Origin: Xanthobacteraceae bacterium
GTDB taxonomy: Bacteria > Pseudomonadota > Alphaproteobacteria > Rhizobiales > Xanthobacteraceae
NCBI GenBank assembly: GCA_030037885.1
Contig: JASHPU010000117.1
Span: forward strand, 1-49,331
Length of the DNA stretch: 49,331 bases
Direction of reading: 5' to 3'
A program made the position numbers and the translations under genes. Below, piece after piece: positions 11,056 to 20,176 of the stretch; positions within the stretch are counted from its first letter, which is position 1, and each line of letters starts with the position of its first letter. The notes beneath the pieces were generated by a model. That model did not search any database. It worked only from the letters and a program-made list of their open reading frames with translations, and was not told where the DNA came from.

Positions 11056-11382
11056 ATGATCTACGAACTACGCATTTATCGCACCGTGCCGGGTCGGCTG
11101 CCGGCTTTGCTGCAGCGTTTCGAGAAGGTGACGCTGAAGCTGTGGGACAAGCACGGCATCAAGCAGGCCGGCTTCTGGACGACGCTGATCGGCGATTCCA
11201 ATCAGGAACTGACTTATTTGCTGGCTTGGGAATCGCTTGCCGAGCGCGAGAAGAAGTGGAACGCGTTCATGGCCGATCCGGCCTGGATTTCGGCACGTGC
11301 CGACAGTGAAAAAGACGGCCCGATCCTGCAGAACGCGCACAACCAGATTTTACAGCCGACGGCGTTCTCGGCAGTCAAGTGA
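11056..11382 (+). CDS. NIPSNAP family protein
   Basis: 108 residues, a single dimeric alpha+beta barrel-like NIPSNAP domain (MIYELRIYRTVPGRLPALLQRF; TYLLAWESLAEREKKWNAF). A strong AGGAG lies before the ATG. Bacterial members are small cytoplasmic proteins of uncertain function, some linked to ring-hydroxylation or sulfur compounds, but nothing here points to a substrate. Confidence 0.88.
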   Translation: MIYELRIYRTVPGRLPALLQRFEKVTLKLWDKHGIKQAGFWTTLIGDSNQELTYLLAWESLAEREKKWNAFMADPAWISARADSEKDGPILQNAHNQILQPTAFSAVK

Positions 11383-11437
11383 CGCCGGCGTTGACCTCGT
11401 GCTGCACGGCTAGCATGGTCGGGCGGAGAGGGCGCTC

Positions 11438-12271
11438 ATGGCCGCAAATCCCATCGTCGGTGTCGGCAAGGTCCGCTTCGGCAACAAGTTGCCGTTGGCG
11501 CTGATTGCCGGGCCGTGCGCGCTCGAGAGCCGCGCGCACGCCTTCGAAATGGCCACGGCACTCAAGGAGATTGCGGCGCGGCTCAACCTCGGCGTGGTTT
11601 ACAAAACCTCGTTCGACAAGGCCAACCGCACCAGCGCCAAAAGCGCCCGCGGTATCGGCCTCGACAAGGCGCTCGCGATCTTCGCCGAATTGCGGGAAAA
11701 GCTCGGCGTGCCGGTGCTCACCGACGTGCATGAGCCGGCGCAGTGCGCGGCGGTCGCCGAGGTCGTCGACGTTTTGCAAATACCGGCCTTCCTGTGCCGG
11801 CAGACCGATCTTCTGATTGCGGCGGCAAAAACCGGACGCACGATCAACGTCAAGAAAGGCCAGTTTCTCGCGCCCTGGGACATGAGCAACGTCGTGGAAA
11901 AGATCACCGCTGCCGGCAATCACAATGTGCTGGTGACCGAGCGCGGCGTGTCGTTTGGTTACAACACGCTGGTCTCCGACATGCGCGCGCTGCCGATTTT
12001 GGCCGAAAAGACTGGAGCGCCGGTGATCTTCGATGCGACCCATTCGGTGCAGCAGCCGGGCGGGCAGGGCGCTGCATCGGGCGGCGAGCGCGAATTCGTG
12101 CCGGTGCTGGCGCGCGCGGCCGTGGCAGTCGGCATCGCCGGCGTGTTCATTGAGACCCATCAGGATCCGGATGAGGCGCCATCCGACGGGCCAAACATGA
12201 TCCCGCTCAAGGACATGGAGCCGCTGCTTCAGCGCTTGTTGCAATTCGATAAGCTGGCCAAAAGCGGATAG
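11438..12271 (+). CDS. kdsA: 3-deoxy-D-manno-octulosonate 8-phosphate synthase
   Basis: 277 residues, the usual length. It condenses phosphoenolpyruvate with arabinose-5-phosphate to make KDO-8-phosphate for the inner core of lipopolysaccharide. Seen motifs are [33 protein letters not shown] and IETHQDPD. Its stop lies 6 bp from the stop of the converging ABC ATPase gene. The presence of KdsA confirms a Gram-negative outer membrane. Confidence 0.97.
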   Translation: MAANPIVGVGKVRFGNKLPLALIAGPCALESRAHAFEMATALKEIAARLNLGVVYKTSFDKANRTSAKSARGIGLDKALAIFAELREKLGVPVLTDVHEPAQCAAVAEVVDVLQIPAFLCRQTDLLIAAAKTGRTINVKKGQFLAPWDMSNVVEKITAAGNHNVLVTERGVSFGYNTLVSDMRALPILAEKTGAPVIFDATHSVQQPGGQGAASGGEREFVPVLARAAVAVGIAGVFIETHQDPDEAPSDGPNMIPLKDMEPLLQRLLQFDKLAKSG

Positions 12272-12277
12272 GGCGCT

Positions 12278-13384
12278 TCACTCGCTCATCAGATGAATGG
12301 CGTTGGGCGCGACCTCAGCCACGACCGGGGCGTCTGGGCCGAGCTTCATCGCCTGCCATTGCGGTGCAAGCAAGTAAGCCTTGAGCGCAAAGCCGCAATC
12401 GACCTGCACCGCGGCCAACGGTCCGATAGTGCGTGAGCCGACAACGCGCCCTTGCAGCCGATTGACGGCGCCAGGCGGTTCGGAAGCGACACCGGCCCGT
12501 GAGAGCGTCACATCTTCGGCTCGAATTGCCAGCAACACGGAAGCTCGAGGGCTAGCGACATTCGGCGACCCGGCGGCGCGCAGCGTGCATTCGCCGACTG
12601 CGAGCGTGACGCCGTCCGATTGCGCGATAAGCTGGCCCGGCAGAATATTCTCGACGCCGACGAACCGTGCCACAAATGAATTGGCCGGCTTCCTGAAAAT
12701 CTCCGCCGCCGAGCCGCTCTGCACGCCGGCGCCGTCGCGCAGCATGATCATCGTGTCGGCCAGCGCGAGCGCGTCGGCGTGGTCGTGGGTGACGAAGATC
12801 GCCGGAATGGCGAGCGCGCGCAGGAACGATTTCAGTTCCTCGCGCAGTTGGTCGCGGGTCTCGGTGTCGAGCGCGGAAAACGGCTCGTCGAACAGAAACA
12901 GATCGGGCGCGCTGGCAACCGCACGGGCCAGTGCCACGCGCTGCTGTTCGCCGGGGCTCAGTCCGGCCGGCCCGCGGTCGGCGAGGTGAGCGATGCCGAA
13001 ATAGGATAACAGCGCTTGCGGATCGCCGTGCGCCGGCAAACGGGTGTCGTGTGCAATTGCGGCAGATGCCGCGCGGCTCCCGATCGCGACGTTCTGGGCG
13101 ACGCTCAGATGCGGAAATAGCCCGAAATTCTGCACCACGAATCCGACCCGGCGGCGCTCCGGCGGCAAGGCGGTCACGTCGCGGCCACCAAAGAGAACGC
13201 GTCCGCCCTCGGGCCGATGAAAGCCGGCGATAGTCTCCAATGTGACGGATTTGCCGGAGCCGTTTGGGCCGAGGATGACAAGGATTCCACCGCGCGCCAG
13301 CGCGAAGCTCAGCTTCTTCAAGCGGAAGACGCCGAGCGTCAGGGACAGGGCCTCGACGGCGACTGCAGCGGTGGCGGCGCTCAT
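12278..13384 (-). CDS. Tungstate/molybdate ABC transporter ATPase (WtpC/ModC type)
   Basis: 368 residues. The start ATG overlaps the permease stop (ATGA, 13381-13384), which sets the start against a longer open frame upstream. ABC motifs: Walker A GPNGSGKS, signature LSPGEQQRVALARA, Walker B LFLFDEPFSALD, and the switch His in THDHAD. The C-terminal third (about residue 240 onward) is a TOBE-like regulatory region. It energises uptake by the adjacent WtpA- and WtpB-like proteins. The oxyanion is inferred from the binding protein. Confidence 0.88.
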   Translation of the reverse strand: MSAATAAVAVEALSLTLGVFRLKKLSFALARGGILVILGPNGSGKSVTLETIAGFHRPEGGRVLFGGRDVTALPPERRRVGFVVQNFGLFPHLSVAQNVAIGSRAASAAIAHDTRLPAHGDPQALLSYFGIAHLADRGPAGLSPGEQQRVALARAVASAPDLFLFDEPFSALDTETRDQLREELKSFLRALAIPAIFVTHDHADALALADTMIMLRDGAGVQSGSAAEIFRKPANSFVARFVGVENILPGQLIAQSDGVTLAVGECTLRAAGSPNVASPRASVLLAIRAEDVTLSRAGVASEPPGAVNRLQGRVVGSRTIGPLAAVQVDCGFALKAYLLAPQWQAMKLGPDAPVVAEVAPNAIHLMSE

Positions 13385-14244
13385 CGATTGCCGGGCGCCG
13401 GCGTCCCGCGCTGCGCCAGCGCGCGCAGCAGCACGAACACGGCGAGCGATACGATGAGCAGCAACACCGCGGCCCCCGCGGCCTGCTCGAGGCCGAAGCG
13501 CAGGAACAGTTCGTAAATCATGACCGGCGCGGTCATCGGGTAATAGACCAGGATAACGACTGCTCCGAACTCGCTGATCGAACGCGCGTAGGTCAATGTC
13601 ACGCCGGTCATGATGCTGTGCCAGGCCAGCGGCAGCGTGATGCGCAGAAACGTCCGCCACGGTCCAAGGCCCAGCGTGCGGGCGATCTGCTCGAGTCGCG
13701 GATCGACGGCCTCGAAGCCGATCCGCGCCGCATCGACCGTGTACGGTGCCGAGACGAACAGCATCGCCACGACAATTCCAGCGAGCGTGCCCCAGAACCT
13801 GAGCCCGACCAGCGTTTGCAGCGGCTCACCGAAAATGCCCTGACGGCCGAACACCATGAGCAGCGCGATGCCGGCGACCGTGTGCGGCACCGCAAGCGGC
13901 AGATCGATCAAAGCCGCGACCACGCCCTTGCCGAAAAATTGCGTGCGCGCCAGCACATAGGCGAGCGGCACGCCGACCAATGCTGCAAGCGTGGCGGACA
14001 GAAATGCGGCTTCGAGGCTGAGCGCGATGGCCGCGCGCACGTCCGCCATGCCGGCGATTTCGTCGAGATTCTGCGCCGATTGGTGCATGGCGAGCGCAAC
14101 GAGCGGGATCACCAGGAAGGCGAGCAGTACGCTGCCGCAGAACCAGCACAACAGGTACAGCGTCCCGGGGCGGCTCGGTGCGCCGCGGGTGCGCCATGGG
14201 CTTTTGATCGAGCCCGGGCGGCTTGCCACAGCATCGACCGTCAT
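13381..14244 (-). CDS. Tungstate/molybdate ABC transporter permease (WtpB/ModB type)
   Basis: 287 residues with about six membrane segments. The cytoplasmic EAA loop that docks the ATPase is visible as LEQIARTLGLGPWRTFLRITLPLAWHS split over residues 180-210. The first 25 or so residues are a basic cytoplasmic tail. It is the second gene of a three-gene leftward operon (binding protein, permease, ATPase), with 21 bp to the binding-protein stop and a 4-bp overlap with the ATPase. Confidence 0.88.
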   Translation of the reverse strand: MTVDAVASRPGSIKSPWRTRGAPSRPGTLYLLCWFCGSVLLAFLVIPLVALAMHQSAQNLDEIAGMADVRAAIALSLEAAFLSATLAALVGVPLAYVLARTQFFGKGVVAALIDLPLAVPHTVAGIALLMVFGRQGIFGEPLQTLVGLRFWGTLAGIVVAMLFVSAPYTVDAARIGFEAVDPRLEQIARTLGLGPWRTFLRITLPLAWHSIMTGVTLTYARSISEFGAVVILVYYPMTAPVMIYELFLRFGLEQAAGAAVLLLIVSLAVFVLLRALAQRGTPAPGNR

Positions 14245-14265
14245 TTTGCAGTCATGGGTTTCGCG

Positions 14266-15231
14266 TCAGGAGCCGGGCCACGGCTTCACCAGTTTCTTCA
14301 GCGCCGCCGGCATCGCCTCGATGTGCACCGCATAGGGCGGACTGAACGCGCCAAAACCGTTGTTCTTCATCACTGCCTGGCCGTCGGGCCCGAGCAGCAA
14401 TGCGACGTATTTTTCCGCCAGCGCGGCATCCTTGCCGCCGTCGATCATGGTGACGGCATAGACGATCGGCTTGCCGAAAACGTCGCCGTTCTTGGTGTGG
14501 GCCACACCGTCCTTGTAAAGCGGCGCTTCGGCCGGATCGCTGAGGTTGATCTTGGCCGGCAAGTCGATGAACTTGAGATGATGCTGCAGGGCATCGGAGC
14601 GGTAGATCGCGAGGTAATCGATCTGGCCGAGCTGCAGCGCCGAGATCAGCGACGTCTCGGTGTCGCGCACATTGGCAAGCGGTGCATTGGCCAGCACGCT
14701 CTGCTCCAGGCCGGGCGCCTGGTAGAACTTTTCCGCGAGACTGAGCATCTGCACGGTCTGATATCCGGACGGGTCAGTGTCCGGATTGGAGCGGCCGATC
14801 TCGACGCCGGGCCGCGCCAGAATCTTGTACCAGTTCTGCGCGTTGATCTCGCCTGCGTATTTGCTCTTGTCGGTATAAACGAAGGTGATGGCGTTGCGGG
14901 CGAAGCCCGCGTACCAGGCCGCGTGCGCCGGCTTGGCGAACATATATTTGGGAATGACGTTGTAGTCGGCGACGGCGAGCAGATCGGCGTCCTGGTGCAA
15001 ACCGGTAATCCGCTTCGCCATCATCACGCTGCCGCCGTACTGCGCCTGCACGGTAACGTTGGCGTTGTTCTTCTCAAACAGCGTATTGATCTGGCGGAAT
15101 GGCACCGCCAGCGTGCCGGCGGCATAGATCGTCAGCGTGCTCGGCTCGGCGGCTTGCACGACCGATACGACATGCGGCATAACGGTGATGCTGCAGAACA
15201 GCGCGACGCAGGGACCGGATACGAACTTCAT
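14266..15231 (-). CDS. Tungstate/molybdate-binding protein (WtpA-like)
   Basis: 321 residues with a Sec signal peptide (cleavage near VVQAAEPS). The mature protein has the WtpA hallmarks: YAAGTLAVPF, ADLLAVADYNVIP, FARNAITFVYTDKSKY, RPGVEIGRSNPDTDPSGYQT. This family binds tungstate or molybdate in the periplasm. It leads the operon. The upstream spacer (15232-15410) is AT-rich around AAATTTAAAATTT and probably contains the promoter. A second WtpA-like protein is encoded at 37020-38003 but is clearly diverged and Tat-exported. Confidence 0.87.
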   Translation of the reverse strand: MKFVSGPCVALFCSITVMPHVVSVVQAAEPSTLTIYAAGTLAVPFRQINTLFEKNNANVTVQAQYGGSVMMAKRITGLHQDADLLAVADYNVIPKYMFAKPAHAAWYAGFARNAITFVYTDKSKYAGEINAQNWYKILARPGVEIGRSNPDTDPSGYQTVQMLSLAEKFYQAPGLEQSVLANAPLANVRDTETSLISALQLGQIDYLAIYRSDALQHHLKFIDLPAKINLSDPAEAPLYKDGVAHTKNGDVFGKPIVYAVTMIDGGKDAALAEKYVALLLGPDGQAVMKNNGFGAFSPPYAVHIEAMPAALKKLVKPWPGS

Positions 15232-15410
15232 GGCTGGCTCGCTGATACATTGCGCGGAGGCATCGCATCAGTCATAGCAATGCACTTTCGCGGTTGCGCA
15301 TCAAATTTAAAATTTCCGCAAAAAAATTGCAATGAATGTCGGGTTGCAATCATGGGCGCCGCCGATGAAGTAGGCTCATAGCCCTCACCCTATGAAACGC
15401 GGAGAATCTC

Positions 15411-15841
15411 GCTATCCCTGCCGTTCTGCGAATCGTCAGTCTCGTCGTGTTCGCCTCGACGCTGCTTTCGCGCGCCGTCGATCCGGCGATTCCGAAGATC
15501 GCGGCCGACGTCGGCGTCGATGTAACGCTCAACGTGGTCTGGTACGCGAAGCTGGCGCGTTCGTGCTGCTCGGCCCGGCTTCTACGTGCTGCACAACTGC
15601 ATCCAGGCCCACGCCGCTGACCCGTGGCAGACCGCGCGCGGCCCTGCCATGTCGATGCATTCCTCGGCGTTCTTTTCCGGGCAGGCGATCGGGCTGATCT
15701 ATTGCGGCTACGTCTTCGGCCATTTTCGGTCCCGGCGTGCTGCCGCTCATGGGCGCCGCCATGATCGCGACCATCGGCCTGACCTGCGCGCGCGTGCTGC
15801 GGCATCGGCGGCAAGGGCCGGGACTTGCCGAAGAGCCGTAA
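15411..15841 (+). pseudogene. MFS transporter remnant (internal deletion plus frameshifts)
   Basis: Three frame-shifted pieces read in order as parts of one major facilitator. The N-terminal piece (about 15411-15540) is IPAVLRIVSLVVFASTLLSR followed by AVDPAIPKIAADVGVDV. A middle/C-terminal piece (about 15570-15720) contains GFYVLHNCIQ, ARGPAMSMHS and GLIYCGYVFGHF. A last piece in another frame (about 15727-15841) is GPGVLPLMGAAMIATIGLTC and then a TAA. Most of the transporter between the first and second pieces is missing. It ends directly before the TPP riboswitch. Confidence 0.8.
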
Positions 15842-15864
15842 AATGCCCATCATGACGCCATCGG

Positions 15865-15974
15865 CCAGGGGTGCCGGCCTGCGGTCCGTTCTCGTCCGAA
15901 TAGCGGTGAGATCGCAGCGGGGCCGGCTGAGATCAAACCCGTCGAACCTGTCTGTGTCATACCAGCGAAGGGAG
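15865..15974 (+). promoter_or_regulatory. TPP (thiamin pyrophosphate) riboswitch
   Basis: All conserved blocks of the THI element occur in order: GGGGTGCC (15868 on), GCCGGCTGAGA (15922 on), GTCGAACCTG (15941 on) and GCGAAGGGAG (15965-15974). The P3 arm between the first two blocks is long. It stands directly upstream of thiO-thiS-thiG. The last block contains GGGAG, which would serve as the Shine-Dalgarno of thiO, so TPP binding most likely hides the ribosome site (translational control). Confidence 0.95.
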
Positions 15975-15980
15975 CCGCGT

Positions 15981-17162
15981 CTGACGAACCACGCACCACA
16001 TTCGACGAAGGGCGCTGCTCTCGGCAAAAGGCCGTGCATTGCGGTCGTCGGTGCCGGCGTCATCGGGCTTGGCATTGCCTGGCGCTTGGCGGGCCGCGCC
16101 ACTGTCGAGGTTTTTGATCGGGGCGCCGCCGGTTCGGGTGCGAGCCACGCGGCGGCCGGCATGCTGGCGGCCTGCTGCGAAGCTGAGCCCGGCGAAGAGG
16201 ATTTGGTCACGCTCGGCCGCGAGAGCCAGGAGCGCTGGCCCGGCTTCGCCGAGGAGCTTTTTCGCGCGAGCGGCATTGACGTCGAGCTACGCCGCGAGGG
16301 CACCTTGGTGCTGGCACTGACCGCCGACGACCAGGCGCAAATCGGCCATCATTTGGAGTTTCAGCAACAAAAACTGGGCTTGCCACTGCAATGGCTCTCG
16401 GCAGCGGAGACGCGCGCGCGAGAGCCGCATCTCGCCGGCAAGCTCGCTGGCGCGGTGTTCTCGCCGGAAGATCATCAGGTCGACAACCGCAAACTCGCCC
16501 AGGCGCTGCGCGTTGCCGCGGAGCGGGCCGGCGTCACTATTCATGAGCAGCGGCCGGTCAAGGAAATTTCGGTACGTGGCGGCCGCGCGACCGGCATCGT
16601 GCTCGAGGATGGAACGATTGTGCCGGCCGATATCATCGTGCTCGCCGCCGGCGCCTGGTCGCGCGGTATCGGCGGCTTGCCGCCGGATCGCCGGCCGCCG
16701 GTGCGCCCGGTCAAAGGTCAGATGCTGGCGCTGCAGATGGACGCCGCCGCGCCGCTGCTCAGTCACGTGCTCTGGGCGCCCGGCGTTTATCTCGTGCCGC
16801 GGCGCGACGGCCGGCTGATCGCCGGCGCTACGGTCGAGGAAAAGGGTTTTGACGAGACCGTCACCGCGGGCGGGTTGCTGACCCTGTTGGAAGCAGCGTG
16901 GCGTGCGGTGCCCGCCATCGAGGAATTGCCGGTCGCGGAAATCTGGGTCGGCCATCGGCCGGGCAGCCGCGACGATGCGCCGATCCTCGGCCGCGGTCCG
17001 CTCGACGGCTTGTTCTATGCTACCGGGCACCACCGCAACGGCATTCTGCTTACGCCGGTCACCGCCGATGCGATGGCGCGCCTGATCCTCGACAACGTGG
17101 TCGATCCGACGATCCAGCCGTTCGGCCTGGAGCGCTTCTTGCCGGCGCGCGCGGCCGAGTGA
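15981..17162 (+). CDS. thiO: Glycine oxidase of thiamin synthesis
   Basis: FAD-dependent amine oxidase that makes dehydroglycine for the thiazole ring. Motifs: FAD-binding [43 protein letters not shown] and the C-terminal [15 protein letters not shown]. There is no ATG, GTG or TTG in frame between the riboswitch and the FAD motif. The start given is the CTG at 15981, six bases after GGGAG at the 3' end of the riboswitch. Other in-frame starts lie inside or before the riboswitch (15825, 15843, 15852) and would translate it, which is unlikely. About 393 residues on this start. Function is sure, start is not. Confidence 0.88.
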   Translation: MTNHAPHSTKGAALGKRPCIAVVGAGVIGLGIAWRLAGRATVEVFDRGAAGSGASHAAAGMLAACCEAEPGEEDLVTLGRESQERWPGFAEELFRASGIDVELRREGTLVLALTADDQAQIGHHLEFQQQKLGLPLQWLSAAETRAREPHLAGKLAGAVFSPEDHQVDNRKLAQALRVAAERAGVTIHEQRPVKEISVRGGRATGIVLEDGTIVPADIIVLAAGAWSRGIGGLPPDRRPPVRPVKGQMLALQMDAAAPLLSHVLWAPGVYLVPRRDGRLIAGATVEEKGFDETVTAGGLLTLLEAAWRAVPAIEELPVAEIWVGHRPGSRDDAPILGRGPLDGLFYATGHHRNGILLTPVTADAMARLILDNVVDPTIQPFGLERFLPARAAE

Positions 17163-17173
17163 AAAGGAAACCG

Positions 17174-17401
17174 ATGAGCGATCAGCAAGCCCTCGACGGC
17201 CACATCCGCGTCAATGGCGTGAGCGAGCCGCTGGCGGCTGCCACGCTGGAGCAATTGCTGTTGGAAAAGGAAGTCGACACCGGCCAACGCGGCATCGCGG
17301 TCGCGCTCAATGGCGCGGTCGTGCCGCGCGCCGCCTGGTGCGACACTGCGCTCAAGCCGGGCGACAGCGTGGAGATCGTGCGCGCGCGGCAGGGTGGCTA
17401 G
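17174..17401 (+). CDS. thiS: Sulfur carrier protein ThiS
   Basis: 75 residues with the C-terminal Gly-Gly (RARQGG) that is adenylated and converted to thiocarboxylate to carry sulfur to ThiG. The beta-grasp pattern is visible ([36 protein letters not shown]). It starts 12 bp after thiO and ends 12 bp before thiG. Confidence 0.95.
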   Translation: MSDQQALDGHIRVNGVSEPLAAATLEQLLLEKEVDTGQRGIAVALNGAVVPRAAWCDTALKPGDSVEIVRARQGG

Positions 17402-17412
17402 GAGCGAACGTC

Positions 17413-18186
17413 ATGTCCGATCCGCTGATCATTGCCGGCCATCAATTCGGCTCGCGGCTGTTCCTCGGCAGCGCCGGCTATCCGAACCGCAAAATCATGC
17501 TCGATTCGGTCGCCGCCAGCGGCACCGAAATGGTCACGGCCTCGATCCGCCGCATCAGCCTCGCCGGCGACGACGAGAGCTTGGTCGACCTGCTCGCCGG
17601 CCGGGTCAAAAAGTTCCTGCCCAATACGGCGGGCTGCCAGACCGCCAAAGACGCCGTACTCACCGCCGAACTCGCCCGCGAGGCACTGGACACCAACTGG
17701 ATCAAGCTCGAAGTCATCGGCGATCGCGAGCTGCTTTATCCCGACGTCGAGGAACTGGTGCGCGCCACACAAATGCTGGTGGCGAAAGGTTTCGTCGTGC
17801 TGCCGTACTGCACAGAGGATCCGGTGACCTGCCGCAAGCTCGCCGACGCGGGCGCGGCCGCCGTGATGCCGCTCGGCGCACCGATCGGTTCCGGGCTCGG
17901 CATCTGCAACCCGCATCTCATCGAGCTTGTCTGCGCCCGTTCGCCGGTGCCTGTCGTGCTCGACGCCGGCATCGGCACCGCATCCGACGCGGCGCTCGCC
18001 ATGGAACTTGGCTGCGCCGCGGTCCTGATCAACACTGCTATATCGAAGGCCCGCGATCCGGTGCTGATGGCGAAAAGCATGCGGGCGGCCGTCGAAGCCG
18101 GCCGCCTGTCGCGCCTTGCCGGCCGCATCGCCAAGCGCACCCACGCCGAGCCGTCGAGCCCGCAATTCGGGCTGGTCGGGACGTAA
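17413..18186 (+). CDS. thiG: Thiazole synthase
   Basis: 257 residues from the ATG at 17413. It forms the thiazole phosphate from deoxyxylulose phosphate, dehydroglycine (ThiO) and ThiS thiocarboxylate. Motifs: [24 protein letters not shown], the Schiff-base Lys in [22 protein letters not shown], and [20 protein letters not shown]. It is the last gene under the TPP riboswitch. thiE and thiC, often linked in rhizobia, are not in the window. Confidence 0.97.
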   Translation: MSDPLIIAGHQFGSRLFLGSAGYPNRKIMLDSVAASGTEMVTASIRRISLAGDDESLVDLLAGRVKKFLPNTAGCQTAKDAVLTAELAREALDTNWIKLEVIGDRELLYPDVEELVRATQMLVAKGFVVLPYCTEDPVTCRKLADAGAAAVMPLGAPIGSGLGICNPHLIELVCARSPVPVVLDAGIGTASDAALAMELGCAAVLINTAISKARDPVLMAKSMRAAVEAGRLSRLAGRIAKRTHAEPSSPQFGLVGT

Positions 18187-18556
18187 CTTTTTTCGAGAGT
18201 ACGGACCTTATCCTAGCGAGGCTTCGCCTCAGACCGACGAGGCGTGTATAGTGCCTATCACATAGCGGAGGACTTGGCGCGCTCATCGACGGATTATCAA
18301 ACGACGGTCGAACGGCAGCTTGGTTCGCCAGATTGTTTCTAGGCTCCCTCCGGGGACATCGCCACTGCATGGCACTAACCGTCCGATTCAACTCAGCGTC
18401 ACCAACGAAGCGAAGGGCTTAGTCCAAAGCGTATTGCGCACCGTTGCCTGCGCGAATTGTCGCGTTCGAGGAGGAGGAGGACGTTTATGCTCGCTTTGAA
18501 AACTTGACACATTTACGCCAAGTGTCGCTCGTCAAGCAGGGCTAGAGTATGGGAAG
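18187..18556. other. Gene-free spacer between thiG and the radical SAM gene
   Basis: No convincing gene. It holds a short hairpin (GAGGC-TTC-GCCTC, about 18219-18231). At 18503-18536 there is an inverted repeat CTTGAC...GTCAAG. Read on the minus strand it is followed by TTTT and would lie just past the end of the radical SAM gene, a weak candidate terminator. Base composition drops here, marking the left edge of the lower-GC island. Confidence 0.4.
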
Positions 18557-19660
18557 CTAACTGAGATTCACTGTGTTTGCACCAATTTCGCTCTGTCCAA
18601 ACATACTGTCGAGCATGTTCGGTAAGCGCTGCGCTACGATAGTGATCGCCCCGCGCAGCGTTTCACAATGCTGAGGATACGGATGAGGATCACCGGGACT
18701 TCTGATTTCCATATTACCCACACAGGAGCGACACCACGGGCGCGCCCAGCATGCTCTACACTCGGCGATGTCCGCTTTGGTCAATACGTTGGCGTTCGCA
18801 TCAATTGACGTTCTATAAGCCTCATTGTTAGTAAACATATTGCATTGATAAAGGTCGCCGTCACTCGCAACCGCGAGATTAGAAACGCCGGCAGGGCAAT
18901 AATAGTCGGTTCCTGGTGCCCTAATCTGACCAATAATCTCGCTGAGAAGCCCATAAGGCATAATTCTGCCAGCCTCAAATTCATCAATAGCAAAATTCAG
19001 TGCGTCAAGTTGCATACCGACCACTGTTCGCCAATCGCCATGCTCATTAAAGCCTAATTCGTCACCGGGCGCAGTTGATACCGGGACGACATCGATCGTT
19101 TCAGCTCCCGTTCCATTCAAATATTTTAAAAGATCAACAACTGAAATCCCGGCTTCTACGTGGCGATAAGTATATGTGCACTCAATATCGAAGGAAATGC
19201 CATGCTTCTTCAGTAGCGCCAAATTGCCCATAATTTCGGCATGGCTACCGCCGCCCTTCTTTGTCGGCCGAAGCAGATCGTGAATTTCTGCTCCGCCGTC
19301 CAAACTCACAACGAGAGAAAAGGCATGCTTCTTGAAAAGATCGATGTGCTCATTCGACATGACTGTAAGGTTCGTCACAGCACTTAAGGCGGGTTTAGCC
19401 GACAGGACGCCTCGTTCAAATAGTTCTTTGCTCACATCAGCGACCGCTTCCATCGCTGCCAGATTTAGAAGCGGTTCGCCTCCGATGAACTGAACAAGTT
19501 TTATGTATCCATGTTCGCGAGCAGCCTCGCGAAGTTTACTCACCGCGACTTGAGGTGAAATGCGCATGGCCGAGCCGCCATACTCTCCACCGAGAGCGTA
19601 GCAATACTTACAGCCTAAATTGCATGTCTGGGTAGAGTTGATAGTAAGGCGGCTCAGCAT
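18557..19660 (-). CDS. Radical SAM/SPASM peptide maturase (candidate RiPP enzyme)
   Basis: 367 residues. The radical SAM cluster motif is C13-x3-C17-x2-C20 (CNLGCKYCY), with GGEP near residue 62. The C-terminal SPASM domain has the seven-Cys pattern: C-x12-G-x4-C (around YYCPAGVS...DLYQC), then CRACWARPWCRSC, then a final HC, ligands for two extra 4Fe-4S clusters. Such enzymes modify ribosomal peptides (thioether or C-C links) or act as anaerobic sulfatase activators. It lies 18 bp downstream of a 70-residue Cys-ending peptide gene and no sulfatase is nearby, so a peptide maturase is favoured. Codons are richer in A/T than in the flanking core genes, suggesting transfer. No exporter or protease is adjacent. 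Confidence 0.85.
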   Translation of the reverse strand: MLSRLTINSTQTCNLGCKYCYALGGEYGGSAMRISPQVAVSKLREAAREHGYIKLVQFIGGEPLLNLAAMEAVADVSKELFERGVLSAKPALSAVTNLTVMSNEHIDLFKKHAFSLVVSLDGGAEIHDLLRPTKKGGGSHAEIMGNLALLKKHGISFDIECTYTYRHVEAGISVVDLLKYLNGTGAETIDVVPVSTAPGDELGFNEHGDWRTVVGMQLDALNFAIDEFEAGRIMPYGLLSEIIGQIRAPGTDYYCPAGVSNLAVASDGDLYQCNMFTNNEAYRTSIDANANVLTKADIAECRACWARPWCRSCVGNMEIRSPGDPHPYPQHCETLRGAITIVAQRLPNMLDSMFGQSEIGANTVNLS

Positions 19661-19678
19661 TCTTCCCGCCTCTATGTC

Positions 19679-19891
19679 TTAGGCGCCAGCACAGCCGTTT
19701 CCGCAGTTTCCGTCAGCGCGCATGCCGCCGATGAGCCGTTCAAATTTTAAAGAGTCTTCAGTCGACATCTTCCCAGCCAGCGCGCCAACAGCCTCGATCT
19801 TCGCCTTCACTGCGTCGACCATTCCTTGTGCGAGTTTGTCGGCGGCTTCCGCGGTTAGACCGTCGAAATTCACGATTATCTGACCAGCCAT
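19679..19891 (-). CDS. Candidate precursor peptide for the adjacent radical SAM maturase
   Basis: 70 residues. The first 55 or so form a helical leader-like region (IIVNFDGLTAEAADKLAQGM; LKFERLIGGM), and the end is short and Gly/Asn/Ala/Cys-rich (RADGNCGNGCAGA) with exactly two Cys in C-x3-C spacing. GGAG stands before the ATG. Size, leader/core shape and immediate linkage to a SPASM radical SAM gene are what is expected of a sactipeptide/ranthipeptide-type precursor. I do not recognise the family. The modification and the mature product are inference. Confidence 0.7.
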   Translation of the reverse strand: MAGQIIVNFDGLTAEAADKLAQGMVDAVKAKIEAVGALAGKMSTEDSLKFERLIGGMRADGNCGNGCAGA

Positions 19892-20176
19892 GAGGTGAAC
19901 TCCGTGTCTGCTTGATGGGAATGGGAACCGATTTCTCGCATGCTAGCATTTTGGCTCACATGCGACTGTAACTGAATCAACGTTAGCGCGAATTAGTGAC
20001 CAACGCAAGTCGAAATTTTATCAATGAAATCAAGTAAGAATGCCAAGCCGCTGAGCCCTATTTCGTCGTTGCAGGGGACGTGAACAACGCGAAATTTTCC
20101 GTTGCCGTCATTGGCATCAAGTTTTAGACATAGATGTGTGCTGTGTTTCGAGTCGAGCGCGCGAGGGGACGCGGCG

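Noticed and set aside
13618-15381. 587-codon plus-strand frame over the WtpA/B-like genes
   Set aside because: Antisense shadow of the binding-protein and permease genes, whose motifs are clear.
15350-16303. Minus-strand frame over the MFS remnant and thiO start
   Set aside because: No conserved motif; it runs antisense to a TPP riboswitch and a real gene.
18487-18507. Six-codon plus-strand frame MLALKT behind a strong GAGGAGG
   Set aside because: No plus-strand gene follows that it could regulate; probably chance.
18557-19660. Anaerobic sulfatase-maturating enzyme
   Set aside because: The SPASM pattern fits, but no sulfatase is near while a small Cys-ending peptide is directly upstream.
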